From: Isotricha intestinalis
Lineage: Eukaryota; Ciliophora; Litostomatea; Vestibuliferida; Isotrichidae
DNA length: 57,071 bases
Direction: 5' to 3'
NCBI GenBank assembly: GCA_023807065.1
Contig: JAJJLU010000393.1
Coordinates: forward strand, 1-57,071
Part shown: positions 17,427 through 26,996 of the stretch, piece by piece
How the letters are laid out: every line of letters starts with the position of its first letter
Numbering within the stretch: the stretch's first letter is position 1
Notes under the pieces: model-generated
The model's database searches: none
What the model saw: the letters and a program-made list of their open reading frames with translations, nothing else
Told to the model about the DNA's origin: nothing
Program-made: the position numbers and the translations under genes

Positions 17427-19691
17427 ATGTCTTCAAATTTTGTAGAAATGTTTTGTAGAGAAACTGAAAATTTTCAAAAGAATTTTAAAGAAATAAATGA
17501 AAGAGATAATACAAAATTAATAAATTGTTTATCGAATATTCTAATTGATAAAGAAGCTATAAGAAATAATTATAAAATAATTATTGATTTTTTAATTAAA
17601 AATCCCAAAAAAATATATACAATATTTAAAGATGAAGAGAAAAAGAAAAATTCAAATTTATTGTTCAATATAGATAAAATAAAAGATATATTAAAAAATA
17701 TAACAACATTAAATAATGATTTTCCAGCTTTAAATGAGTATTATAATGGATTATTTAAAATAATTTATAAAAAAAAAATATATGGAATAAATTATGAAAA
17801 AATAAAATTACCAATTAAAGAACAAATAGAAAAAGAATTAAATAATTTAAAAAGAATATACATAAATTATTCTTTTGATAGCATAAATGAGGATAATAAC
17901 TTTAATTTAGTTTATAATTGTTTATCTAATTTTAAAAATGAAAGTTTTGAAATGAAAGAAATTTTCAATGAAATAATTTTTATTTTATGTCATTATTATC
18001 CTTTTTTCAGTGAACTTCAAAGAAAAAATCTGAGAATTAAATATAATAATTATTTTGAAAATTCAATTATTAGAGACTCTATTTTATTTCCCTTTGAAAT
18101 ACATTCTTTTCCAAAAAAAGAAATAAAAGAAGAAGATTTAGTTTTTTTTTTAAAAGAATATGGTTTTCGAATTTCAAAAGAAGAAATTTTTATTTTATAT
18201 TATTATTATACTTTTACAAATAAATTATATTCTAATAAATTTAAGAGTAAATTAAAATTTTTTTTAATGATAATGATTGAATTAAATAAACTTGAAGGAG
18301 ATTCTTTTTTTAATCATTTTTATATAATAAAAAAATTATATGAAACAGAAAAAATAATATCAATTGATAATAATTTAATCATAAAATTAAATGATATTTT
18401 TGAATCAGAAGATATTTATTTGTATAAAACAATATTTAAGACTTTTTTAACAGACTTTTATTTAATACCAAAAAAACTATCTTTATTAGAAAAAGATAAT
18501 TTAACTTTTATTTTTGGATTTATAGAATTATTTTATATAAATAAAACAATCACTCCAGAAAAATTAAGAAATAATTTAATAAATTTAGAAAAAACAATAT
18601 TAAAAACATTCAAAGAATCAATCAAAATAGAAAATAACATATATGAAAGTATAAAAATAGATAAATCAATCAAAACAATTTTTGATGAAATTCAGAAAAA
18701 AATAAGAAGAATAGAATCATATGGTTTTAAAATAAAATTATATCCTTTTGGAAGTGTAACTCAAGGTTTAGGAAGTAGTACATCAGATTTAGATACATAT
18801 TTAGAAATAAAAGGAAATAAATATACAATAGATGATAATAAAATAAATATATTAAATAATATATCAAATTTAATTAAACAATTAGATCCACAAATGACAA
18901 ATTATATTACAAATAGATTATGTTTATTTTCTTTTACATATAAAAATTTAAAAATAGATATTAATTATTATGGTATTTGTTCAGTTTTAGGAAGTAATTT
19001 TTTATTAAAATATTCTTTAATTGATGCAAGATTTCCAATATTAGCAATTTTTATAAAGGATATATTAAATAAATATAATATTAAAAACAATGAAAAATCA
19101 AAAATATATTTAAATTCATTTAGTTGGATGTGTATTTTATTATGTTTTTTACAAGATATTATTTATCCTCCTATTCTTCCTAAATTTAATAATGAAGAAT
19201 ATATTATTAAAAAAAATATTTCTGTTGGAGGAGGAGTTAAAGGAAAACCAAAAAAAGACTTTGTGGATGTTTTTAATTCTGAAAAAATTGAAGAATTTTA
19301 TTTTTATGATTTAAAAAAAATTAATAAATTGATTCAAGAAAAAAAATTTATTTCTCAAAATAAAATGACTGTTAGTGAAATTTTCCTACTTTTTTGTAAA
19401 TTTATTGGTTTTTATTTTAATTATAAAAATATTTGTGTTAACTGTTCTTTTGAATTTCAAGGTTTTGTTTCTAAAAATATTATGACTTTAACTAATTTAA
19501 AAGGTGATTTAAAAGGAAGAAAATTTTATAATAATGTTTTTCTTAAAAACAATTCTAAAAATATCTTTATTAGAGAACCTTTTGATCATACTTATAATCC
19601 TGCTAAAGAAGTTTCGATTGATAATATGGATAAAATTATTGATACTTTTAAATTAATTTATAAAAATATTATTGAAAATGGTATTGTTTGA
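17427..19691 (+). CDS. Cid1-like TUTase / non-canonical poly(A) polymerase
   Basis: A 754-residue protein. Residues 1-405 are helical with no recognised domain. From about residue 430 there is a Pol beta-type nucleotidyltransferase domain: FGSVTQGLGSSTSDLDTYLE holds the GS motif and the catalytic pair Asp454/Asp456, and KIDINYYG supplies the third Asp (511). The central/PAP-associated domain follows with YLNSFSWMCILLCFLQ and the later FCKFIGFYFNYKN. This order is that of Cid1/TUTase enzymes that add U or A to RNA 3' ends. The long N-terminal extension is unusual for Cid1 itself. Stop is TGA. Confidence 0.88.
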   Translation: MSSNFVEMFCRETENFQKNFKEINERDNTKLINCLSNILIDKEAIRNNYKIIIDFLIKNPKKIYTIFKDEEKKKNSNLLFNIDKIKDILKNITTLNNDFPALNEYYNGLFKIIYKKKIYGINYEKIKLPIKEQIEKELNNLKRIYINYSFDSINEDNNFNLVYNCLSNFKNESFEMKEIFNEIIFILCHYYPFFSELQRKNLRIKYNNYFENSIIRDSILFPFEIHSFPKKEIKEEDLVFFLKEYGFRISKEEIFILYYYYTFTNKLYSNKFKSKLKFFLMIMIELNKLEGDSFFNHFYIIKKLYETEKIISIDNNLIIKLNDIFESEDIYLYKTIFKTFLTDFYLIPKKLSLLEKDNLTFIFGFIELFYINKTITPEKLRNNLINLEKTILKTFKESIKIENNIYESIKIDKSIKTIFDEIQKKIRRIESYGFKIKLYPFGSVTQGLGSSTSDLDTYLEIKGNKYTIDDNKINILNNISNLIKQLDPQMTNYITNRLCLFSFTYKNLKIDINYYGICSVLGSNFLLKYSLIDARFPILAIFIKDILNKYNIKNNEKSKIYLNSFSWMCILLCFLQDIIYPPILPKFNNEEYIIKKNISVGGGVKGKPKKDFVDVFNSEKIEEFYFYDLKKINKLIQEKKFISQNKMTVSEIFLLFCKFIGFYFNYKNICVNCSFEFQGFVSKNIMTLTNLKGDLKGRKFYNNVFLKNNSKNIFIREPFDHTYNPAKEVSIDNMDKIIDTFKLIYKNIIENGIV

Positions 19692-20464
19692 ATTTATTTT
19701 TTTTGTTATTATTTTATTAATTTTATCTTTTGATATTTAAGATTTTAATTATAATATTTTTAATTTAAAATAATCAAAGTCTTGATTTAATATTTTAAAG
19801 TTTGATGTTTATTTTGATAAAAAAAAAATAATGATGAATAAAAACTTATGAATAAATTTTAGATATAGATAATACATTAAAATATAAGAAAAGGTTTTTT
19901 AATTTATCATTAATTTAAATGATGAAAAAACTTATTTAGGAGGATATTATGTTTATTTGTCTTGAAAATTTTATGATTGTTATTTTATAATTGAAAATGA
20001 AAATAAAATAATTATTTTAGAGTTATAATGGATAATTTTTAGGACTATTATATTGTTATCATTTAATAATATTGTAAACATTAATATTTTGATTTTTTGG
20101 TATTTTTTAAAAAAAATAATTTCCAAATTGATAACATTTATATTTGAGTATTAATCATAAAAATTTTTTGAGAAATAACTTTGTTGAAACTTTTAATTTT
20201 TGAGAATATAAAAATTATGATAAAATATTTGGATTAAAAATAATTGATAAGAAATGATATGATATGTTTTATTTATCTAATTTATTTTTTTTTGAAAAAG
20301 AAAATAAAAATATTTGATAAAATTATATTTATGATTGTTATTATATGTTTATCAAATAGTTAATTTTCCTAATTACCATTTTATTTCAAAATAATTAAAC
20401 AATAATTTTCTTAAATATTTCATAATTATTTTTTTTCAAAAAATAAACTATTTATAAAAAACAA
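19692..20464. other. AT-rich spacer
   Basis: About 770 bp between two plus-strand genes. Short peptides only; no RNA gene or repeat was recognised. It must contain the promoter of the Rab-like gene. Confidence 0.5.
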
Positions 20465-21070
20465 ATGTCAAGAGAAGCTTTAATAAAAATAACAATTTTA
20501 GGAGACGAAGGAGTTGGCAAAAAAACATTTCTAAACAATATACTATCATCAGGAAAAGAAGAAAATAATTCAATAGGATTAAAAATTAAATATTATGAAT
20601 TCCAAGAAAAAAATAAAAGATTTGATGTTGAAATTAAAATACCTGCAAGTCAAGAAAGAAATAAATTAATTTCAAAAGTAGTTTATGAAGACAATGATGG
20701 TTTTATAATTTTATTTGATTTAAATGATAGAAAAAGTTTTGATAATCTAAAAATATGGATTCAAAAAATTAAAGATAATTGTAGTCCAAATTGTTTACAA
20801 TTAATTATAGGAAATAAATGTGATTTACAAAGAATTTTTGAAAAAAATGTTTTTCAAAATTTTGCAAATGAAAATAATAGTATTTATGAAGAAGTTGATT
20901 CTATTCATAATTCAAAACAATGTAAAAAAATATTTGATGATTTTATAAAAAATATATATAATCATAAAAAAGATACCAATAATAAAAATGAACAAAAAGA
21001 AAATGTTATAAATACTGAAGAAGTAGAAGAAGTTACAAAATGTTGTGAATGTTGTTGCCATTTATTTTAA
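20465..21070 (+). CDS. Degenerate Rab-like small GTPase
   Basis: A 201-residue protein with the overall Rab/Ras fold order, but key nucleotide residues are changed. The P-loop reads GDEGVGKKTF, with Lys20 where Ser/Thr should bind Mg2+. The switch-II DTAGQE motif reads IPASQE, losing the Asp and the Gly. G5 reads EVDS rather than ETSA. G4 is normal (GNKCDL). The C-terminus, KCCECCCHLF, is Cys-rich and suits prenylation or palmitoylation. By homology it should attach to a membrane compartment, but it probably cannot hydrolyse GTP normally. Only 41 bp separate it from the PPWD1 gene downstream on the same strand. Confidence 0.85.
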   Translation: MSREALIKITILGDEGVGKKTFLNNILSSGKEENNSIGLKIKYYEFQEKNKRFDVEIKIPASQERNKLISKVVYEDNDGFIILFDLNDRKSFDNLKIWIQKIKDNCSPNCLQLIIGNKCDLQRIFEKNVFQNFANENNSIYEEVDSIHNSKQCKKIFDDFIKNIYNHKKDTNNKNEQKENVINTEEVEEVTKCCECCCHLF

Positions 21071-21111
21071 TATAAATAATAAATATTATTTTAATTATTT
21101 TAATATAATTA

Positions 21112-22968
21112 ATGTCAGAAAAAAAACAAGAAACAACTTTATTATCAAAGAAACGAAGAGCTGAAATTATAAATACAAAAAAAGAAACATCAATAACAAT
21201 ATCAGATGCATATAATTTAACAGAAGAAGAAAAATATCAATTAATAGAAGAGAAAGAGAAAGAAAAAAATTACATATTAAATAATTTACCAATGTCTCAT
21301 TTTTATACAAAATCATATATGCATAAAGATTTTATAGATCATATAATATCATCTCCAAAAACAGATTTTATATTTACAAGTTCAACAGATGGAATAATCA
21401 AATTTTGGAAAAAAAAATATATAGGGATTGAGTTTGTAAAACAATTTAAATCTCATCCTAATAAAATTACAGGACTTTCTATTAGCTTTGATGGATTATT
21501 TCTTTGTTCTTGTTCTGTTAAAGATGAATATTTAAAAATTTACGATATTATTAATGTTGATATGATTAATTTTATTAAATTAACTTTTTTTCCTTTTTTA
21601 TGTGAATTTATCAATAAAAATAATACCATGAATAAAATTTGTGCTGTTAGCGAAAAAGAAAAAGGAAATATTTATATTGTTGATATTAAGAAAAATAATA
21701 TTTTGAAAAAAGTAGAAATACATCATTTTCAAATTACAAATATGAAAATTAATTGGATTTATGATATTATTATTTCAACTGATAATAATGGTATGATTGA
21801 ATATTGGTCAAATGAAACTTTTGATTTACCTGAAAAATATATTAAATTTACTTTAAAAGTTGAAACTGATTTATATAATTTAAGTGAAGGAAAAGATAAA
21901 GGTTCAATAATAAATTTAACAATATCACCAAATGGAAAATTATTTTCAGTTTTTTCAAATTTTAAATATTATATTTTTGATTTTTTAACAGGGAAAATAA
22001 AATATAAAATAGATGAAAATATAGAACAATATTTTCCAGAAAATAAACCAGACTTAGAAAAGAAAATAATAGTAGAAAATGAAATAAAAAAATTTATAGA
22101 AATTTTACCATCTCCAAATATTCAATTTGATGAGACATCAAATTATATATATTACCCTTCACCAATAGGTATAAAATTAATAGAATTAAAAACAAATAAA
22201 TTAATAACAATATTAGGAAAAAAGGAAAATGAAAGATTTTTACATATATGTCTTTTCCAAGGAAAAAGTCTAAAAAATAATTCAGGAATAATTGGATCAG
22301 GAGGAAAAAGTTCTCAAGGAGATAAAGTTATAGATCCATTATTATTTGCAATATCATATAAGAAAATTAGATTTTTTTTATTTTCAAAGAATGAAATTAA
22401 AGAAGATGAAAAATTAAAAAGAGATATAATAAATGAGAAAATAATAGAAAAGGTAAAAAATAATATAAACCCAAATGAAAAATCTCAAAAAAAAAAATTA
22501 GCAAATCAAGCAATTTTAGAAACAAGTTTAGGAGATATTCACATAAAATTATATAATGAAGAGTGTCCAAAAACAGTGGAAAATTTTATAGGATTAGCAA
22601 AGAAAGGATATTATGATAATATAATATTTCACAGAGTAATAAAAGATTTTATGATTCAAACAGGAGATCCAAAAGGAAATGGAACAGGAGGAGAAAGTTT
22701 ATGGGGAGGAACATTTGAAGATGAATTTAATGAGAAATTAAGTCATGATAGTTTCTCTGTTTCAATGGCTAATTGTGGACCTAATACTAATGGAAGCCAA
22801 TTTTTTATCACTACTGTTCCTTGTAAGTGGCTTGATGGAAAACATACTGTTTTTGGAAAAGTTTTTAGAGGAATGGAAACTGTTCAATGTATTGAAAATA
22901 TGAAATGTGATAAAAATGATAAACCTTATAATGATGTTAAGTTGTATAAGGTTAAAATTGTCAGTTAA
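21112..22968 (+). CDS. PPWD1: PPWD1: WD40-cyclophilin spliceosomal protein
   Basis: A 618-residue protein with the diagnostic two-part layout. After an acidic/basic lead, residues ~60-430 form WD40 repeats; [14 protein letters not shown] and [17 protein letters not shown] match PPWD1 closely. The C-terminal ~155 residues are a complete cyclophilin domain: [47 protein letters not shown] and [12 protein letters not shown], keeping the active-site Arg, Phe, Met, Gln, Trp and His. It should act as a nuclear peptidyl-prolyl isomerase associated with the spliceosome. Its stop is 44 bp from the convergent RRP8 stop. Confidence 0.95.
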   Translation: MSEKKQETTLLSKKRRAEIINTKKETSITISDAYNLTEEEKYQLIEEKEKEKNYILNNLPMSHFYTKSYMHKDFIDHIISSPKTDFIFTSSTDGIIKFWKKKYIGIEFVKQFKSHPNKITGLSISFDGLFLCSCSVKDEYLKIYDIINVDMINFIKLTFFPFLCEFINKNNTMNKICAVSEKEKGNIYIVDIKKNNILKKVEIHHFQITNMKINWIYDIIISTDNNGMIEYWSNETFDLPEKYIKFTLKVETDLYNLSEGKDKGSIINLTISPNGKLFSVFSNFKYYIFDFLTGKIKYKIDENIEQYFPENKPDLEKKIIVENEIKKFIEILPSPNIQFDETSNYIYYPSPIGIKLIELKTNKLITILGKKENERFLHICLFQGKSLKNNSGIIGSGGKSSQGDKVIDPLLFAISYKKIRFFLFSKNEIKEDEKLKRDIINEKIIEKVKNNINPNEKSQKKKLANQAILETSLGDIHIKLYNEECPKTVENFIGLAKKGYYDNIIFHRVIKDFMIQTGDPKGNGTGGESLWGGTFEDEFNEKLSHDSFSVSMANCGPNTNGSQFFITTVPCKWLDGKHTVFGKVFRGMETVQCIENMKCDKNDKPYNDVKLYKVKIVS

Positions 22969-23012
22969 TTTTTATATATATATATTTTTCCTCAAAAAAC
23001 ACACTTTTTGTA

Positions 23013-23735
23013 TTATCTTTTTTTATATAAACAAGGTTTTAATATATCATAAGTATTTTCAATATTTAATATATTTTTATTTAATTTTGCATCATCTATT
23101 TTCTTAAAAGTAAGTATAGTAAAATAATTTTTAACATTGATTTTCTTAACGAGTTTAAACTTCATTAATTTAAATTGTAAAATAAATTTATCTAAATCAA
23201 CAATTCTTGAAGAAATTTCAGCAACTAATAATTTTCCATTAACTTTTAAAATTCGATTAGCTTCAAAAATAAAAGGAAGAAAATTTTTATTCATTAAACT
23301 TAAGCAAAAAATAGCTAAATCACAGAAATGATTTTTTAAAGGTAAATTATTCATATTAGCAACAGTGACATATTCATTTAAAGAAACTAAATCAAAAGAA
23401 TAAATTTGATAATTTAAAGGAATTAAATTTTTTGCTAAAAAAGCTTCTCCACAACCAATATCAGCAATAATTTTATTTTTATATTTTTTTAATTTTAAAG
23501 TTTTTAATATTAATTCATTTGGATTAATTGGCCATTGTTTTGATTGAGAAGAAAAACCTTTATGATATATTTCAAAGTCTTCTTTATTTTCTTTAAAATA
23601 GTTAGAAGCTTCTTCACTTGACATTGTATATAATTTTTCATTTATTATTCTAAATTTTGATGAGGATAAATTATTTTCCAATTTTGATTTTATTGAATTT
23701 TTTTTTGTCTTTTTTTGAAGGAATTTTTGTTTCAT
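23013..23735 (-). CDS. RRP8: RRP8-type nucleolar rRNA methyltransferase
   Basis: A 240-residue protein. A basic N-terminus of about 25 residues (nucleolar targeting) leads into the RRP8-specific block SSKFRIINEKLYTM, the IYHKGFSSQSKQWPINP motif, the SAM-binding ADIGCGEAFLAKNL, DLVSLNEYVTVANMNNLPL, AIFCLSLMNKNFLPFIFEANRILK and VAEISSR. All match the yeast/human family that makes m1A in large-subunit rRNA. It is shorter than the human protein because it lacks the long disordered N-terminus. Convergent with PPWD1. Confidence 0.95.
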   Translation of the reverse strand: MKQKFLQKKTKKNSIKSKLENNLSSSKFRIINEKLYTMSSEEASNYFKENKEDFEIYHKGFSSQSKQWPINPNELILKTLKLKKYKNKIIADIGCGEAFLAKNLIPLNYQIYSFDLVSLNEYVTVANMNNLPLKNHFCDLAIFCLSLMNKNFLPFIFEANRILKVNGKLLVAEISSRIVDLDKFILQFKLMKFKLVKKINVKNYFTILTFKKIDDAKLNKNILNIENTYDILKPCLYKKR

Positions 23736-23798
23736 TTTTAATTTTAAATTTTTATGATAAATAAATTAATTAATTATTTTATATTTATAATTTAATTT

Positions 23799-24476
23799 TT
23801 AATTTATTATTGTGTTAAAAAATATTTTTTTTTTTGGATTATCATTTCTTATTGTTTTTAAACAATTTTTAATTGAAATTTTACTTTTATCTAAAGAAAC
23901 TATATTTTTTTCTGAATTACAAAATTTATTATTTTTTCTTCTTGTATAATTATTAATACATAAAGTTTTATAATAATTAAAAATATTATATTGACAAAAA
24001 TTATGTTTAATATGAGGTAATTCAGTTAAATTTTGATTTATATTATTTTCTTCATTATTTCTATATAAACAAATTTTATTATCTAATCTTAAATTAATAT
24101 TATTTCTTGTTGAGTTTTTTATTAATTTTTTTTTTATCAATTCTTTATTTTCTTTGTTTGAATTTTCTATTAATTGATAAGGAGTTGGTTTTTTATTTTG
24201 TTTTGTGTTTAATTTATATATAAATGTATTTTTTTTAAAAATTTCTGAATTCCAAAGTTTAATTAATTCTTGGATGTTATTTACGTTATTTTTTAATTCT
24301 GTTTTATGTAAAAATCTTAGAAATTTTGTTTTATTATATTTTTCTTCGGGTAATTTATTTTTTACTCTTCTTAATTCCATAGGGAATAAAAAATCATTTG
24401 TTTTTTTTTTCTCTTCTATTACATCACTCATATCTATTTTATCTATAATAAATTCACTGCATTTTAATTCACTCAT
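23799..24476 (-). CDS. Orphan basic protein
   Basis: A 225-residue protein upstream of the RRP8 gene on the same strand (63 bp between them). It begins acidic (MSELKCSEFIIDKIDMSDVIEE), then becomes Lys/Asn-rich with the conserved-looking stretch FLFPMELRRVKNKLPEEKYNKT. No signal peptide, membrane helix or known domain. I do not recognise a family; the intact frame and clean ATG support a gene. Confidence 0.65.
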   Translation of the reverse strand: MSELKCSEFIIDKIDMSDVIEEKKKTNDFLFPMELRRVKNKLPEEKYNKTKFLRFLHKTELKNNVNNIQELIKLWNSEIFKKNTFIYKLNTKQNKKPTPYQLIENSNKENKELIKKKLIKNSTRNNINLRLDNKICLYRNNEENNINQNLTELPHIKHNFCQYNIFNYYKTLCINNYTRRKNNKFCNSEKNIVSLDKSKISIKNCLKTIRNDNPKKKIFFNTIIN

Positions 24477-24864
24477 TTTTTTTGCTAAAAAAATATATTA
24501 CTGAGTTTATTTTTTTTAGATTAATTTACACTTATTTTTTTTATTTATAGAGAATATTTTTTATATATAAAGAAAAATAAATAAAATAATAAATATATAT
24601 TTGTTATTCAATATATTTTTTTATTTCAAAAATAATGATAATCATCATAAATGTCGATTTTTTATTTTTTTTAATTAAAAAATATATATAAATAAATTAT
24701 CAAATACTAATTCATTTCTTTATTTTTTAGGAAATTAGAAAAAAGATTATTAACATTTAAAAATGTTTTTTATTATTTATTCCTAACTTTTAACCATGAA
24801 TGAAAAAAAATTAATTTTATTTATATAAACTAAAAAACTATAAAAATTAAATTTAAAATTAAAG
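24477..24864. promoter_or_regulatory. Divergent intergenic region
   Basis: 388 bp between the divergent ATGs of the basic orphan and the MAPK-like kinase. AT-rich with no recognised element. Confidence 0.4.
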
Positions 24865-26451
24865 ATGTCTTCAGTGAAAAAAACCTCAATAAATATCGAA
24901 GAAGAATTTTCTGATATTTCTGAAAATTACAAAATTCAAAATATAATAGGAGAAGGAGCATATGGAATAGTAGTAAAAGCAATAAATAAAAAGACAAATG
25001 AAATATGTGCTATTAAAAAATTTAAGCAAGTAATATCAGATTCAATAAATTCAAAAAGGATTTTAAGAGAAATAAATATTTTTCGTCAATTATCAGAATA
25101 TCCAAATAAAAATATAATTCAATTATATGATATAATAATTCCAAATGAAAAAGATTTAAATTCAATATATTTAATAATGGAATATTGTGATTTAAATCTT
25201 TTTCAGTTATTTTCTTCAACATATAAATTTACTTATGAAATAATCAAAAAAATAACTTGTGATATTTTAAAAGCACTTTTATATATATTTAAAAGAGGAA
25301 TAATTCATAGAGATTTAAAACCAGAAAATATATTAATAAAAGTAGAAAATAATAATACTTTAATTGCAAAATTAAGTGATTTTTCTCTTTCAAGAGATTT
25401 AACTTTAGATTTTTCAACAGAAGATTTATTAAATTACTTTTTTGCAGAATATGAAAATAAAAATTTAAATTATACTGAAGAAGGAATTAATATAAATGAA
25501 TTAAGAGAAGGAATTGAAAATGGTGATTTATCAAATGAAATGAAAATATATATTAATGAAAAGTTAGATGAATTATCTGAAAAGCTTTTCAGTGATAAAA
25601 ATAGAAAAATTCCATTATCGAATTTTATAATAGATTCATTATATTTAGATTTCATATCAAAAGAAAATAAATATGACTGCAAAAATTATTATGATTTATA
25701 TAAAATATATAAAAGTCAAGATAAGAAATTTAAAACTAATTTAACACCAAAAATAATAAGTAGATTTTATCGTCCTCCTGAAATATTATTATTGGAAAAT
25801 ATATATACTTATTCAATTGATATCTGGAGTTTAGGTTGTATTTTAGGACAAATGTTACTTAAACAATTAGAAATTAATCATCCTTTAATTCCAGGTGATT
25901 CTTCTTATTTTATTTCTCCTAAAGAAATTGAAGGAAATGTAAATTTAAGTGAAAATGATCAATTAATTTTAATTATTCAACTTTTAGGAGGTGTTAAAGA
26001 TGAAGAATTAAATTTTATTTCTGATGATTATAAAAAGAAATTTACTTATATAATTAATAAAGATATTAAATCAAAAAACAATAAAATTGATTATTTTAAT
26101 GGATTTAAAATTTTAGGAAATCAATTTAAAGATTTAATTTGGATTTTAAAAAAAATGCTTAAATTTAATCCTTGTGATAGAATTAAACCTGCTTCTGCTT
26201 TAAATTATTTGAAAGAAGATTTAGATATTAATTTAAAAATTGAATTTCCTATTATTTGTAATAAATGGGAAAGAAAAGATTTCAGTGAAAAAGAATTAAA
26301 ATTTGCTTTTATTGATGAAATGAATGAATGGAATGTTTCTAAAATGGAATTTAATTTATTTAATATTGATATTTCAAGTCATAAAAAATGTAATAATGAA
26401 AAGAAGGAATTTTTGAATTTGAAAAATAATTTTTTTGAAGAAAATTGTTAA
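24865..26451 (+). CDS. CMGC/MAPK-like kinase with inserted activation loop
   Basis: A 528-residue kinase. Standard landmarks: the glycine loop GEGAYGIV, Lys51 in CAIKKF, Glu69 in the C helix, and HRDLKPEN with Asp150. The metal-binding motif is DFS (Asp172-Ser174) instead of DFG. Between it and the RFYRPPE motif (about residues 299-306) there are about 119 residues where MAPKs have about a dozen. This insert is helical and acidic. SIDIWSLGCILGQML and a CMGC-type insert follow, so the family is CMGC, nearest MAPK-like, but no TxY is visible. Whether it is activated by loop phosphorylation is unclear. Confidence 0.9.
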   Translation: MSSVKKTSINIEEEFSDISENYKIQNIIGEGAYGIVVKAINKKTNEICAIKKFKQVISDSINSKRILREINIFRQLSEYPNKNIIQLYDIIIPNEKDLNSIYLIMEYCDLNLFQLFSSTYKFTYEIIKKITCDILKALLYIFKRGIIHRDLKPENILIKVENNNTLIAKLSDFSLSRDLTLDFSTEDLLNYFFAEYENKNLNYTEEGININELREGIENGDLSNEMKIYINEKLDELSEKLFSDKNRKIPLSNFIIDSLYLDFISKENKYDCKNYYDLYKIYKSQDKKFKTNLTPKIISRFYRPPEILLLENIYTYSIDIWSLGCILGQMLLKQLEINHPLIPGDSSYFISPKEIEGNVNLSENDQLILIIQLLGGVKDEELNFISDDYKKKFTYIINKDIKSKNNKIDYFNGFKILGNQFKDLIWILKKMLKFNPCDRIKPASALNYLKEDLDINLKIEFPIICNKWERKDFSEKELKFAFIDEMNEWNVSKMEFNLFNIDISSHKKCNNEKKEFLNLKNNFFEENC

Positions 26452-26587
26452 TTTATTTTTTGTGTATTTTTAGTTAATTTATTTATGGTGATGTATATAT
26501 TTAATTATTTATTTTTTTAATTTGTATATTATCAATTATAAAATTAGAAAATTATTTTTCTTCATTTTTTATATTATAAATTTGAAA

Positions 26588-26797
26588 ATGTCAGATTTTA
26601 AAGAAGAAAACTCTTTTGATGCAAAAGAAGATATGCTCATTAATGAAAAGAATAAGTTTGTAAGAAGAAAAAATTTATCTGTAAATTTTTCGCCTATTGT
26701 AAAAATTATTAAAATAGAAAGTTTTAAAAAATATAATAAAATCATCAATAAAAAAAATAGTGATTATTTGTATAATAATGTATATAAAAAAATATAG
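26588..26797 (+). CDS. Small orphan protein
   Basis: A 69-residue protein from the ATG at 26588; the frame extends upstream only to a TTG in low-complexity sequence. Acidic N-terminus, then a basic middle containing FVRRKNLSVNF, which fits a basophilic kinase site. It ends in TAG, the only such stop I checked in this window. It lies 136 bp after the kinase gene. Length is short enough that chance cannot be excluded, but the reading is coherent. Confidence 0.5.
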   Translation: MSDFKEENSFDAKEDMLINEKNKFVRRKNLSVNFSPIVKIIKIESFKKYNKIINKKNSDYLYNNVYKKI

Positions 26798-26996
26798 GAA
26801 TATTATTTTAATGAAAGAAAGTCTTTTAATAATTATTATATATATGATTTAAATTATATATATGTGTTATAGATTATAAAAACTATATTTTTAAATTATA
26901 TTTTTTTTGACGTCAAAATTAATAAAAAATTGTAAAATCAAAATAAAAAAATAAATAATAAAATTTAATAGTTTTTTTAAATATTTACTTATTTTT

